Position numbers and translations under genes: made by a program. A DNA stretch of 64,000 nucleotides from Gluconobacter vitians (GTDB lineage: Bacteria > Pseudomonadota > Alphaproteobacteria > Acetobacterales > Acetobacteraceae): the NCBI RefSeq assembly GCF_015244565.1, contig NZ_JABCQG010000009.1:62001-126000 (forward strand), read 5' to 3'. Shown one piece after another: positions 30,764-39,962 of the stretch. Numbering within the stretch: position 1 is the stretch's first letter; each line of letters opens with the position of its first letter. Under the pieces are notes generated by a model. That model was not told the origin of the DNA, searched no databases, and saw only the letters and a list, made by a program, of their open reading frames with translations.

Positions 30764-31834
30764 ATGATGCGACCACAGCCTCTCCTGTTCCGCCCCTCCA
30801 TCCCGATGCCCCACGGTCTGGGTGATCGTGAAGCTGCGATCCTGCGGGAAATCGTCGAGGAATATGTTGAAACCGGCGAACCCATCGGCAGCCAGACCCT
30901 GGCCCAGCGCCTGCAGCCCAGCCTGTCCCCAGCCACCATCCGCAATGTCATGGCGGAACTGGCCCGTGCCGGACTGCTGTTCAGTCCACACGTCTCGGCC
31001 GGACGGCTGCCAACTGAAAAGGGCGTGCGCCTGTTTGTGGACGGGCTGCTCCAGTTCAGTTCCCTGACCGAGGAGGATCGCGCCAGCATCGACAGCCGCC
31101 TCGATATTCATGGACGCTCCTATCAGGACATTCTCTCCGAAGCGTCCTCCCTGCTGTCGGGCCTGTCTTCGGCCGCCGGACTGGTGCTCGCGCCGAAATC
31201 GGACGCGACTCTCAAGCATATCGAGTTCGTGGCGCTGGGTCCGGGGCGCGTGCTGGTCATTCTGGTGGGTTCGGACGGGCAGGTGGAGAACCGTATTATC
31301 GAAACGCCGCCCGGTGTTCCGCCTTCGGCGCTGGTTGAAGCCGGAAACTATCTCAATTCCCGTCTCGGGGAGCTGACGCTGGGTAATCTGCGCGAACGGG
31401 TGCGGACGGAGATGGATGCCAGCCGTCACGAACTGGATGCCCTGACTGCCAGCGTCATCGAAAGCGGGCTGGCGACATGGGACGCCGATGGCGGGACGCT
31501 GTTCGTGAAAGGGCAGGGGAAACTGCTGGCTGACATTACCGAGATCGAACGCCTGACAACCATCCGCATGCTGTTCGACCATCTGGAGACGCAGGAGACC
31601 ATGCTCCAGCTTCTGCAACTGGCCGATGCGTCCGAGGGTGTGCGGATCTATATCGGGCGCGAAAGCGGCATGTTCGGCATGTCGGGCGTCTCCATGATCG
31701 TGGCCCCGGCCCGCAATGAGGCCCAGAAGATCGTGGGCGCCATTGGCGTGATCGGCCCGACCCGCCTGAATTACGGGCGGATCGTGCCGGTCGTGGACTA
31801 CACCGCGCGGATGGTCGGGCGCCTGCTTGGCTGA
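30764..31834 (+). CDS. hrcA: Heat-inducible transcription repressor HrcA
   Basis: A 356-residue repressor of class I heat-shock genes that binds CIRCE elements with help from GroE. The N-terminal winged helix reads [20 protein letters not shown], then [18 protein letters not shown] and [14 protein letters not shown]. The GAF-like middle ends with the usual C-terminal [25 protein letters not shown]. No CIRCE inverted repeat is visible upstream. The gene is not followed by grpE or dnaK, which is the common arrangement; an aldo/keto reductase comes next. The first of two adjacent ATGs is taken as the start. Confidence 0.95.
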   Translation: MMRPQPLLFRPSIPMPHGLGDREAAILREIVEEYVETGEPIGSQTLAQRLQPSLSPATIRNVMAELARAGLLFSPHVSAGRLPTEKGVRLFVDGLLQFSSLTEEDRASIDSRLDIHGRSYQDILSEASSLLSGLSSAAGLVLAPKSDATLKHIEFVALGPGRVLVILVGSDGQVENRIIETPPGVPPSALVEAGNYLNSRLGELTLGNLRERVRTEMDASRHELDALTASVIESGLATWDADGGTLFVKGQGKLLADITEIERLTTIRMLFDHLETQETMLQLLQLADASEGVRIYIGRESGMFGMSGVSMIVAPARNEAQKIVGAIGVIGPTRLNYGRIVPVVDYTARMVGRLLG

Positions 31835-31899
31835 AGTTTTCGGCAACCCTGACCCGTCCGGACTGTTGAACAGGGACCACGGAACATAGGAGCCTGCTC

Positions 31900-32784
31900 A
31901 TGTCTGGACCCGACGCCCGCAAATCCGGCACTTTTCTGATCGGTGGAGACCTCAAGGTCCACCGCCTCGGTTTTGGAGCCATGCGCATCACCGGCAAGGG
32001 AATCTGGGGTGAGCCGCCCGATCATGAGCAGGCTGTCCGAACGCTGGAAAGCCTGGAAAAATTCGGCATCGACTTTGTCGACACGGCGGATTCCTACGGC
32101 CCGTTCGTCTCGGAAAACCTGATCCGCGAAGTGCTGTACCCCTATAAGGGCATGGTCATTGCCACCAAGGGTGGCCTGACACGTCATGGTCCCGATATCT
32201 GGAAGCCGGTCGGCAATCCCGATTATCTGCGCCAGTGCGTCCTGATGTCCATGCGGCGTCTGGGCGTGGACCGGATCGATCTGTGGCAGCTTCATCGGAT
32301 TGGCCCCGACTGTCCGGCCGAAAAGCAGTTCGAGGCCATCGCGAAGTTCCGCGAAGAAGGCCTGATCCGGCATGTCGGTCTGTCGCAGGTGACCGTTGCC
32401 GAGATCGAAAAGGCCAGAAAGTGCTTCCCGGTCTCGACCGTGCAGAACCGGTTCAACCTCGTGGACCGCTCCTCCGAGGACGTGCTGGACTACTGCACGA
32501 AGGAAAATATCGGCTTCATTCCCTGGGCGCCTCTTGCCGCCGGTGATCTCGCCAAACCCGGCACCTCAATGGACCAGATCGCCCATCACCACCATGCCGA
32601 TGCCGGACAGATCGCACTGGCCTGGCTGCTGAAACGCTCGCCCGTCATGCTCCCCATTCCGGGGACCGGAAGTCCCGAGCATCTGGCATCCAACGTGCGT
32701 GCAGCGTCCCTGCATCTCAATGATGAAGAGTTTGCCGAACTCGACCGTCAGGGCCATGACACATGGAAAGCGTCGCAGCGCTGA
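31900..32784 (+). CDS. Aldo/keto reductase
   Basis: A 294-residue NADPH-dependent oxidoreductase of the aldo/keto reductase superfamily. The catalytic tetrad is intact: Asp61 and Tyr66 in FVDTADSYGP, Lys90 in VIATKGG and His132 in LWQLHRI. The C-terminal part has the phosphate-binding stretch PVMLPIPGTGSPEHL. The substrate is not known; members of this branch reduce aldehydes, ketones or pyridoxal. The gene stands alone between hrcA and the PBP1A gene, all on the plus strand, and could be co-transcribed with either. Confidence 0.9.
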   Translation: MSGPDARKSGTFLIGGDLKVHRLGFGAMRITGKGIWGEPPDHEQAVRTLESLEKFGIDFVDTADSYGPFVSENLIREVLYPYKGMVIATKGGLTRHGPDIWKPVGNPDYLRQCVLMSMRRLGVDRIDLWQLHRIGPDCPAEKQFEAIAKFREEGLIRHVGLSQVTVAEIEKARKCFPVSTVQNRFNLVDRSSEDVLDYCTKENIGFIPWAPLAAGDLAKPGTSMDQIAHHHHADAGQIALAWLLKRSPVMLPIPGTGSPEHLASNVRAASLHLNDEEFAELDRQGHDTWKASQR

Positions 32785-32873
32785 ACATGAGGTTCTCGGG
32801 TGGCGCCTCTGCCACGAAATGACCCTTTCAGACGGGGGCGACGGCGGATACGGAACAATGCTATGCAGGCCGC

Positions 32874-35519
32874 ATGACGCGACGTTCCTTCCGTTCCCGT
32901 AATTCTCAGGGCTCTGGCAATCCACATGGCCCGGGCGCCACGCCTCCACGTCCCCCACGCTTCCGCCGCTACCGGCAGTCGCTGGCGATCATTGCCGGCG
33001 TGGGGCTGGTGGGGATCGCCGGGGCTGGCATCCTGAGCTGGACGACCTATGCCAAGCTCGTGGCGGATCTGCCGAGCGTGGACAGCCTGCGCGCCTATCA
33101 GCCGCCGACCGTCAGCCGCATTTATGCTTCCGACGACCGGCTGATGGCGGAGCTGGCGAACGAGCGCCGGATTTTCGTGCCGATCAATGCCATCCCTGAG
33201 CGGGTGAAGGATGCTTTCATCGCGACCGAAGACCATAATTTCTACACGCATGGCGGTGTGGATTTCATGGCGATCGGCCGTGCGGGGCTGACGGATATCT
33301 TTGCGCGTCATGGTCGTCGTCCGCTGGGAGCCTCGACCATTACCCAGCAGGTCGCGAAGGTCATGCTGCTCAACAGCAATGTTCTGAGCTTCGACCGCAA
33401 GATCAAGGAAGCCCTGCTCGCCATGAAAATGGAGCAGGTGCTGTCCAAGGACAAGATCCTCGAAATCTACCTGAACGGCATCTATCTCGGGAACGGTGCC
33501 TATGGTGTTGCCGCTGCCGCCCAGAGCTATTTCAACAAGCCGCTGGATCAGCTTGATGATGCCGAGGCTGCCTCACTGGCAGCCCTTCCTAAGTCACCCA
33601 CGAATTATAATCCGTTCCTGCATCCGCAGGCCGCGATGGCGCGCCGTAATCTTGTTCTGGATCTGATGGTCGAGGCTGGTGTGCTGACACGCCAGGAGGC
33701 CGAACAGGAAAAGCAGGAGCCACTGGTCCCGCAGCAGAAGCAGCGTTTCGGGCCGCTGCCGGATTCCGAATGGTTCGGCGAGGAAGTCCGCCGCCAACTC
33801 ATCGCCCAATATGGGCAGGAGCGGGCGGCTCAGGGCGGGCTGGAAGTCCATACCAGCCTCGACCAGAGCCTTCAGGTCACCGAGACGCGCCTTCTGCATG
33901 AAGGCCTGATGAACTACGACCGCGTCCATAGCGGCTGGCGGGGGCCTCTCCGCAACCTGCCGAATATTCAGGATGACGGCTGGGAAAGCGTTCTCGATCA
34001 CGTCACGCCTCCGGGCGGTATGCTGCGTGAGTGGCGTCTGGCGGTCGTGCTGCCCGGTGGCACGCATGTGGGCTGGATCGAAGAAGGAACGGCCCGCAAG
34101 GGTACGCTTCTTGCAACGGATATTGTATGGGCGCGCCGGATGCATCCGCTCCGGGCCGGTGACGTCATCATGATCGAACCGCAGGAAAGTGGCTCCGCAG
34201 CCCTGCGCCAGATCCCGCAGGTCGAAGGTGCTGCTGTTACGCTGGATGTGCATACGGGCCGCGTTCTGGCGATGGTCGGTGGCTGGTCCTTCCATGAGAG
34301 CCAGTTCAACCGTGTGACGCAGGCGCTGCGTCAGCCTGGATCGTCCTTCAAGCCATTCGTCTATCTGGCTGCGATGGAGAAGGGGATTTCCCCATCCGAA
34401 CGCTTCGATGATTCGCCCGTCTCATACGGTGATTGGCATCCGCAGAACTACGAGCACGATAACTGGGGCCCAACGACCCTGCATGATGCGCTGCGTGAAA
34501 GCCGGAACCTCGTGACGATCCGCGTTGCCGCCCATCTCGGCATGAAGGCTGTTGCTGATACGGCCATCCGCGCCGGGCTGGTGGCGCAGATGCCGCATGT
34601 GTTGCCTGCGGCCCTTGGCGCTGTTGAGACGACTGTCATGCGTGAGGCCGCGGCCTATGCCACGATCGCCAATGGCGGGCATATCGTCACACCGACCCTC
34701 GTGGATGACATTCAGGACCGCTCCGGCAGTGTCCTGTGGCAGGCAGGCGGCCTGAAACTTGGCACCATCATGCAGGCCCCACCCAGTGAACAGCCTGCTG
34801 TGGATGATGGCACGACGCCTCCGGCCCCCGAAGCGCCGTCCGCTGCACCTGTTGCTCCGGCCACTCCCGTGCCCGGCAGCGTGTCCGTCCCGGCTCTGAC
34901 AGACATACGCCCGACCCTTGCAAGCGAGCAGAGCACGTTCCAGATCGTCAAGATGATGCAGGACGTGATTGCCCGCGGTACCGGTCGCATGGCCGGAGTG
35001 GGGATCGACCGTCCTGTTGCGGGCAAGACCGGTACCAGTCAGGATTTCCATGACGCCTGGTTTGCCGGCTTCTCGCCCGATATCGTCACGGTTGTCTGGG
35101 TCGGTTTCGACACGCCCCAGACGCTGGGTCGCAATTCGGATGGTGGCCGCGTTGCCGGACCGATCTGGAACAAGATCATGAAGGTCGCGCTCGCAAGCCG
35201 GCCGAAGCTGGATTTCCGGGTTCCGGACGGCATCACGCTGGCCAGCTACAACACAGGTCGCATTTCCGCGGTCGATGGCTTCAAAACCGATCAGGTTCCG
35301 GGTGCTTCCGTGGCACTGCATGGCTTTGGTGCAGGTACGGAAGCTCTGACCGCCGCCGATACCGGGGCCGATGCCGTGATTTCGGACTCCGAAAGTGACA
35401 TGGCCCAGACGCCCGGTCAGCCGGGAAGCGCTTCGGGCGGCAGCGGTCCGGCAACGCCGGGACAGGCCCAGAAACCTGCTGCGTCCGATGGTGACATCGG
35501 CGTGGGCGGCCTATACTAA
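32874..35519 (+). CDS. mrcA: Penicillin-binding protein 1A (bifunctional transglycosylase/transpeptidase)
   Basis: An 881-residue class A PBP. A basic cytoplasmic tail (1-35) precedes one membrane helix (about 37-58). The GT51 glycosyltransferase domain has the catalytic Glu119 in IATEDHNFYTHGG, GASTITQQVAK and a KIKEALLAMKMEQVLSKD motif. The transpeptidase domain has Ser490 and Lys493 in RQPGSSFKPFVYL, SRN in RESRNLVTIR and KTGTSQD. A Pro/Ala-rich insertion lies between the last two motifs (about residues 640-675). The protein makes and cross-links peptidoglycan at the outer face of the cytoplasmic membrane. prfB follows 60 bases later. Confidence 0.95.
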   Translation: MTRRSFRSRNSQGSGNPHGPGATPPRPPRFRRYRQSLAIIAGVGLVGIAGAGILSWTTYAKLVADLPSVDSLRAYQPPTVSRIYASDDRLMAELANERRIFVPINAIPERVKDAFIATEDHNFYTHGGVDFMAIGRAGLTDIFARHGRRPLGASTITQQVAKVMLLNSNVLSFDRKIKEALLAMKMEQVLSKDKILEIYLNGIYLGNGAYGVAAAAQSYFNKPLDQLDDAEAASLAALPKSPTNYNPFLHPQAAMARRNLVLDLMVEAGVLTRQEAEQEKQEPLVPQQKQRFGPLPDSEWFGEEVRRQLIAQYGQERAAQGGLEVHTSLDQSLQVTETRLLHEGLMNYDRVHSGWRGPLRNLPNIQDDGWESVLDHVTPPGGMLREWRLAVVLPGGTHVGWIEEGTARKGTLLATDIVWARRMHPLRAGDVIMIEPQESGSAALRQIPQVEGAAVTLDVHTGRVLAMVGGWSFHESQFNRVTQALRQPGSSFKPFVYLAAMEKGISPSERFDDSPVSYGDWHPQNYEHDNWGPTTLHDALRESRNLVTIRVAAHLGMKAVADTAIRAGLVAQMPHVLPAALGAVETTVMREAAAYATIANGGHIVTPTLVDDIQDRSGSVLWQAGGLKLGTIMQAPPSEQPAVDDGTTPPAPEAPSAAPVAPATPVPGSVSVPALTDIRPTLASEQSTFQIVKMMQDVIARGTGRMAGVGIDRPVAGKTGTSQDFHDAWFAGFSPDIVTVVWVGFDTPQTLGRNSDGGRVAGPIWNKIMKVALASRPKLDFRVPDGITLASYNTGRISAVDGFKTDQVPGASVALHGFGAGTEALTAADTGADAVISDSESDMAQTPGQPGSASGGSGPATPGQAQKPAASDGDIGVGGLY

Positions 35520-35541
35520 GACGCACCAGAACAGACCGAAT

Positions 35542-35564
35542 GGGGCGGCATGAAACCGCCCTTT
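35542..35564 (+). terminator. Short hairpin between mrcA and prfB
   Basis: GGGCGG pairs with CCGCCC around a 7-base loop, followed by TTTC only. It may be a weak terminator or attenuator between mrcA and prfB, which would otherwise share a transcript. Confidence 0.4.
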
Positions 35565-35578
35565 CAGTGGAGGACATT

Positions 35579-36710
35579 ATGTCGGCCGAAACCGAGGCCC
35601 TTTCAGAACAGATCAAGCAGTCGGTGGCACTGCTGAGGAGGCATCTTTGACTGGGATGTCGCAACAACACGCCTCGCGGAACTGAATCACCGCGTTGAAG
35701 ATCCCGACCTGTGGAACGATGCGGATGCCGCCCAGAAGCTGATGCGCGAGCGGACGACGCTGGCCAACCAGATCGAAGGCGTCCAGCAGATCGAAGCCGA
35801 GGTCGAAAGCACGCTCGAACTCGTCGAACTGGCGGAAATGGAAGGAGACGACAGTCTCGTCCAGGATGCCGTCCAGACCCTGCGGGGGATCGCCGAAGAC
35901 GTCCACAAGCGTGAAATCGAAAGCCTGCTCTCGGGCGAAGCGGACAGCAATGACTGTTACGTCGAGGTGAATGCGGGTGCGGGTGGCACGGAGGCCCAGG
36001 ACTGGGCCGAGATGCTCCTGCGCATGTACACGCGCTGGGCCGAGCAGCATGGCTACAAGGTCACCTTCATCGAAGGCAGCGAAGGCGAGCAGGCCGGCAT
36101 CAAATCCGCCACCATTCAGGTGAGCGGCCCCAATGCCTATGGCTGGCTCAAGACCGAGGCCGGCGTGCATCGTCTGGTCCGGATTTCACCCTTCGATGCG
36201 GCAGCCCGTCGCCAGACATCGTTCGCGTCTGTCTGGGTCTATCCGGTCGTAGATGATTCGATCGAGATCGACATCAACGATTCGGATCTGCGTGTCGATA
36301 CGTTCCGGGCGTCCGGTGCAGGTGGTCAGCACGTCAACAAGACGGATTCGGCCATTCGGATCACCCATGTTCCCACAGGGATCGTGGTGGCCTGTCAGAC
36401 AGACCGCTCGCAGCACCGCAACCGTGCCAAGGCCATGGAAATGCTGCGTGCGCGGATGTATGAGGCCGAGCTTCAGAAGCGCGAGGCGGCGGCGGCCCAG
36501 ACCGAGGCTTCCAAGACCGATATCGGCTGGGGACACCAGATCCGCTCTTACGTTCTTGCGCCGTATCAGCTGGTCAAGGACCTGCGGACGGGGGTGGAAA
36601 AGGGGAACCCGGGCGCCGTGCTCGATGGGGCCCTGGACGACTTCATGTCGGCTTCTCTGGCGCAGAGCGTGGGTGCTACCCGTTCGGAGGCCAGCGCCAC
36701 GGCCCAGTAA
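35579..36710 (+). CDS. prfB: Peptide chain release factor 2 with programmed +1 frameshift
   Basis: RF2 releases peptides at UGA and UAA. The gene opens at ATG 35579 and reads 23 codons to CTT followed by an in-frame TGA at 35648-35650. The true protein continues after skipping the T at 35648: CTT then GAC TGG GAT, read to 36710, giving 376 residues. The site matches the classic autoregulatory frameshift: CTT TGA C preceded by an internal AGGAGG (35637-35642) at the usual short distance. The main part has the catalytic GGQ loop in [21 protein letters not shown] and the family opening [19 protein letters not shown]. Low RF2 therefore favours frameshifting and more RF2. Confidence 0.96.
35637..35651 (+). 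promoter_or_regulatory. prfB programmed frameshift signal
   Basis: The Shine-Dalgarno-like AGGAGG at 35637-35642 stimulates a +1 slip at CTT TGA C (35645-35651), three bases downstream. The spacing and heptanucleotide equal those of the E. coli prfB site apart from AGGAGG for AGGGGG. Confidence 0.93.
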
Positions 36711-36724
36711 GGGCAGTCATTATA

Positions 36725-36750
36725 CCGCTCCCGATGATGTGCGGGAGCGG
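36725..36750 (+). terminator. First hairpin downstream of prfB
   Basis: CCGCTCCCG pairs with CGGGAGCGG around an 8-base loop, 15 bases after the prfB stop. There is no T-run, so it may only stabilise the mRNA 3' end. The stronger terminator follows at 36777. Confidence 0.45.
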
Positions 36751-36776
36751 GCGTATCCTGACCGGAACGGATTCGC

Positions 36777-36819
36777 TAGGGCGCCGGAACAGTTCTCTGT
36801 TCCGGCGCCCTATTTTCTT
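36777..36819 (+). terminator. Strong rho-independent terminator after prfB
   Basis: A perfect 16-bp inverted repeat (TAGGGCGCCGGAACAG and complement) around a TTCT loop, followed by TTTTCTT. This closes the mrcA-prfB transcription unit. Confidence 0.92.
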
Positions 36820-37130
36820 AAATCTGTCACGGTGCCATATCGTGAAATTGCGCTATGGTGATTTCCAGCGACATTTTCGTTTGGATGAAGTCATCCAGAA
36901 CCAAAGATTATGTCGTCAATATGAAAAAATCGTTTCGATAAAGGCAATAGCCGGCTTGACAGCATGGCGGTTAGACTGCCCAATCAGCATATCGGGTATG
37001 TCCTTACGGCATATGAAGGATTTCATGTGTTCGCAGTGAGGGACCCCGATGGAAACACAGAAATCGGGGGCACCGCACCCGGCAGATGTGGATCAACGCC
37101 GGTGTCAGTGAGGGGTAAGAAGGTTTCGAC
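36820..37130 (+). other. AT-richer leader region before tonB
   Basis: About 310 bases without a supported gene, clearly more AT-rich than the flanks. It should contain the promoter of the tonB-exbB-exbD operon. TTGACA at 36956-36961 is seen, but no matching -10 lies 16-18 bases on. A hairpin at 37044-37069 (CCCCGAT pairing with ATCGGGG, 12-base loop) sits in the presumed 5' leader. A 56-codon open frame (36964-37134) overlaps the tonB start but has poor codon character. Confidence 0.5.
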
Positions 37131-37799
37131 ATGAAGAGCTACGCCGCACAGCAGCGCAAGCCGACAGACTACATTGTCGCGATCGTCGTGGCCGTGCTGG
37201 CTATGGGCGCCGTGATCTATGCGCTCATGAGCGGTGCTGTGAGCAAACTGGTCCAGGAAAAGCCGCCTATCAAGACGGAAGTCATCAAGGAACAGCCCAA
37301 GCCACCGCCGCCACCGCCACCGCCGCCGCCGCCGCAGATGGAACAGCCGCCACCGCCGTACATTCCGCCGCCGAAGATCAGCGTTCCGCCGCCGCCGAAA
37401 GCGGTCCAGCGGGTCACGCACACCAAGCCGCCGCATCCGGTGCCGCCCAGCCCGACCCCGTCGCCAGAGCCCGTTCCGGCTCCGCCGCAGGGACCGCCAG
37501 CTGACGCAGTTCCAGATCATTCGGCTGGTGCACGACCGATCAACGGTGCGCAGGCGCAATATCCGGATGAAGCCATGGAAGAAAACCGCGAAGGTCACGT
37601 GACCGCATCGTGTGACATTCTTCCGAGCGGCAAGACGGCAAACTGTACCATTGTGAGTTCAAGCGGTGGTCACGAGTTCGTGGAAAGTGCACTCGACTTC
37701 CTTCGTCGAGCCCGTTACCAGCCTGCCGTCGTAAACGGCGCCCCGGTAACAGAGCATCACCACGTGCTGCACATCGACTTCACGATGGGTGACGACTGA
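37131..37799 (+). CDS. tonB: TonB energy transducer
   Basis: A 222-residue TonB-family protein. A short cytoplasmic start is followed by one membrane helix (about residues 14-34), then a long periplasmic Pro-rich spacer with an unbroken run of 11 prolines and many PPP blocks (about 50-130). The C-terminal TonB domain (about 140-220) has AQYPDEAMEENREGHVTA, CDILPSGKTANCTI and ARYQPAVVNGAPV. It transmits proton-motive energy from ExbB/ExbD to outer membrane receptors such as the one at 290-2434. AAGG lies 8 bases before the ATG. ExbB and two ExbD genes follow. Confidence 0.93.
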   Translation: MKSYAAQQRKPTDYIVAIVVAVLAMGAVIYALMSGAVSKLVQEKPPIKTEVIKEQPKPPPPPPPPPPPQMEQPPPPYIPPPKISVPPPPKAVQRVTHTKPPHPVPPSPTPSPEPVPAPPQGPPADAVPDHSAGARPINGAQAQYPDEAMEENREGHVTASCDILPSGKTANCTIVSSSGGHEFVESALDFLRRARYQPAVVNGAPVTEHHHVLHIDFTMGDD

Positions 37800-37927
37800 T
37801 CTTTCGACTACCGTCAAATAGAATTGTCCTGTCAGGGTCTCCAAACCTGGCAGGGCTCAGAAAAGGGCCGGTCTCCATATGGCCGACAACCCAGCAAGCT
37901 CCGAAAACGGGCATCTCTAACGAGGAT

Positions 37928-39022
37928 ATGGAGTTCATGACCAGACTGTTCCGCCTTCCTGCCCTTGCCGTTCCGACGAAGGCGCGTGCCGTCCGGGCCA
38001 GCGCACTGGCTCTGACGCTGGCCCTGGCTTCCGGTGCCGTTGCACCGGCCGTCGCTTTCGCCCAGCCGGCTCCGGCTGACCAGAGCGCTCCTGCAGCGGC
38101 TCCGGTGGATCCCTCTTCCAGCCCGGCTACCCCGACGACCTCCGCCGATCCGGCTGGCGCCCCGGCTGCTTCCGCTCCGAATGATGCTGGCGCACCTGCC
38201 GGCGCTCCGGCCGACAGTGCTGCTCCTGCCGATCAGTCTCCCGCCGCAGCCGCAACGCCGGGCGAGAGCGCAACCGCAACGCCGGAAGCACCTGCTCCGC
38301 AGGGCAACCCGTACGGCCTCGGCGCCCTGTGGGCCAATGGTGATGCGATTGCCCGTGGCGTTCTGATCATCATGGTGATCATGTCCGCTGGTACCTGGAT
38401 CATCATGGTCATGAAGTTCCTGGAACAGGGCCGCGTCTTCGCAGCGTCCAAGGAAGCTGCACGTGAGTTCTGGACCAAGCCGTCCGTTCACGATGGTGCT
38501 GCTGCGCTGAAGCCGTCTTCGCCGTTCCGCTACATCGCCGAGACGGGCATCGTGGCTGCCGAGCACCACGAAGGCTCCATGCGTGACTCGATCGACCTGC
38601 CGTCCTGGACCGAAATGTCCATCTCGCGCTCGGTCGACACCATCAACACCCGTTTGCAGGGCGGTCTCGCCTTCCTCGGTACGGTGGGTTCCACGTCGCC
38701 GTTCGTCGGTCTGTTCGGTACGGTCTGGGGTATCTATCACGCCCTGACGGCCATCGGTATTTCCGGTCAGGCCTCCATCGACAAGGTCGCTGGTCCGGTT
38801 GGTGAGTCCCTCATCATGACGGCCATCGGTCTCGCCACCGCTGTTCCGGCCGTGCTGGGTTACAACCTGCTCGTCCGCCGTAACAAGGGTGCCATGGATC
38901 GCGTCCGCAACTTTGCTGCCGACATCCAGTCCGTCCTGATCGGCGGTTTCCGTCACGGTGTTGCTCCGGCCGAGGGCGGCATGGCTGTCCCGACCACCAT
39001 CACCACCAGCGAGCGGATCTGA
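37928..39022 (+). CDS. exbB: ExbB/TolQ/MotA-family proton channel protein with long Ala/Pro-rich N-terminal extension
   Basis: A 364-residue member of the ExbB family. The core has three membrane helices, with LIIMVIMSAGTWIIMVMKFLEQG for the first and GLFGTVWGIYHALTAIG plus ESLIMTAIGLATAVPAVLGYN for the others. In front of it is a signal-like segment (about residues 15-40, ending AFA) and an 85-residue stretch made nearly only of Ala, Pro, Ser, Asp and Thr. This would lie in the periplasm. Long exported N-terminal extensions occur in some ExbB proteins but are not standard. A second ATG at 37937 is possible. It lies between tonB and two exbD genes and should form the motor with them. Confidence 0.9.
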   Translation: MEFMTRLFRLPALAVPTKARAVRASALALTLALASGAVAPAVAFAQPAPADQSAPAAAPVDPSSSPATPTTSADPAGAPAASAPNDAGAPAGAPADSAAPADQSPAAAATPGESATATPEAPAPQGNPYGLGALWANGDAIARGVLIIMVIMSAGTWIIMVMKFLEQGRVFAASKEAAREFWTKPSVHDGAAALKPSSPFRYIAETGIVAAEHHEGSMRDSIDLPSWTEMSISRSVDTINTRLQGGLAFLGTVGSTSPFVGLFGTVWGIYHALTAIGISGQASIDKVAGPVGESLIMTAIGLATAVPAVLGYNLLVRRNKGAMDRVRNFAADIQSVLIGGFRHGVAPAEGGMAVPTTITTSERI

Positions 39023-39026
39023 TACC

Positions 39027-39452
39027 ATGGGAATGAACGTCGGAGGAGGCGGCGGTGACGACGAGGTGGTGTCGGCAATCAACACCACCCCCCTCGTCGA
39101 CGTGATGCTGGTGCTGCTGATCATCTTTCTGATCACCATCCCCGTCGCCACACATACGGTGAAGGTCAAGCTGCCGGTTGATGCCAATCAGCCGACACAG
39201 ACCAAGCCGGGCAACGTTGTCCTGGCCGTGAATGCAAACGGTCAGGTGTTCTGGGACACGACACTCGTCCCGAACCACACCGAACTGCTGAACCGCCTCG
39301 TCGAGGCGGCCAAGCAGAAGCCGCAGCCGCAGATCCAGATCCGCGGTGACCAGGCTGCCAAGTATCTGGCAGTCGGCCAGGTGGTTGCAACCTGCCAGGA
39401 AGCAGGGATCGCCCACGTGGACTTCATTACCGAGCAGCCTCACTCGAACTGA
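39027..39452 (+). CDS. exbD: ExbD-family protein (first copy)
   Basis: A 141-residue ExbD/TolR-type protein. Cytoplasmic start with a Gly-rich stretch, then INTTPLVDVMLVLLIIFLITIP, which carries the conserved proton-relay Asp in the single membrane helix. The periplasmic domain follows with IQIRGDQAAKYLAVGQVVATCQEAGI. The start ATG 39027 lies four bases after the exbB stop. The name is shared with the next gene; the two ExbD chains may form a heterodimer. Confidence 0.92.
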   Translation: MGMNVGGGGGDDEVVSAINTTPLVDVMLVLLIIFLITIPVATHTVKVKLPVDANQPTQTKPGNVVLAVNANGQVFWDTTLVPNHTELLNRLVEAAKQKPQPQIQIRGDQAAKYLAVGQVVATCQEAGIAHVDFITEQPHSN

Positions 39453-39524
39453 GGTCGTGTCGGGCCGTTTTGAACGAAGCGGCTCGTTCCTGCTTTCACG
39501 TCACCCTTTTGGAGAACCGCCGTC

Positions 39525-39959
39525 ATGGGCATGAGCGTCGGATCTGACAGCACGCACGAAGACGAAGGCATTGTCGATATCAACACCACGCCGTTGATCG
39601 ACGTGATGCTGGTGCTGCTGATCATGCTGATCATCACCATCCCGCTTCAGACACACTCGGTGGCGATCGATCTGCCTCAGGGCAATCCTCCCCCATCGAC
39701 CGTACAACCTAAGCTCGTGACCGTCAGCATCGGCTACGACAACAGCATTTCCTGGAACAACGAGCCGATCACGTCCGAGGCCTCTCTTCAGGCCCATTTC
39801 GAAGCTGCCGCAGCAATGCCGGACCAGCCTGAAATGCATATCCATCCCGATCGTCTTGCTGACTACAAGACGGTGGCCCATGTTATGGCGGATGCACAGC
39901 GTCTCGGCATGACCAAGCTTGGAATTGTCGGTCTGGATCAGTTCATGGAAGGACAGTAA
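39525..39959 (+). CDS. exbD: ExbD-family protein (second copy)
   Basis: A 144-residue second ExbD. INTTPLIDVMLVLLIMLIITIP again shows the conserved Asp in the membrane helix. The periplasmic part ends MHIHPDRLADYKTVAHVMADAQRLGMTKLGIVGL. It differs clearly from the first copy outside the helix, with fewer than half the residues alike by eye, so it is an old duplication rather than a recent one. Paired exbD genes after tonB-exbB are known in Xanthomonas, where the second is needed for particular functions. The TPR gene follows three bases later. Confidence 0.92.
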   Translation: MGMSVGSDSTHEDEGIVDINTTPLIDVMLVLLIMLIITIPLQTHSVAIDLPQGNPPPSTVQPKLVTVSIGYDNSISWNNEPITSEASLQAHFEAAAAMPDQPEMHIHPDRLADYKTVAHVMADAQRLGMTKLGIVGLDQFMEGQ

Positions 39960-39962
39960 TTC

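Noticed and set aside
30683-31846. Upstream extension of the rph frame
   Set aside because: The extension is antisense to hrcA. Ribonuclease PH begins at 30682 with normal length and a ribosome site.
36956-36984. TTGACA as a promoter -35 for tonB
   Set aside because: No reasonable -10 occurs 16-18 bases downstream.
36964-37134. A 56-codon open frame overlapping the tonB start by ATGA, with a DPDGN stretch
   Set aside because: There is no ribosome site, and third-position bases are much less GC-rich than in real genes of the window. The overlap is probably chance, though the leader deserves transcript data.
37832-39187. A 451-codon minus-strand open frame
   Set aside because: It is antisense to exbB. 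The repeats in it merely mirror the Ala/Pro-rich ExbB extension.
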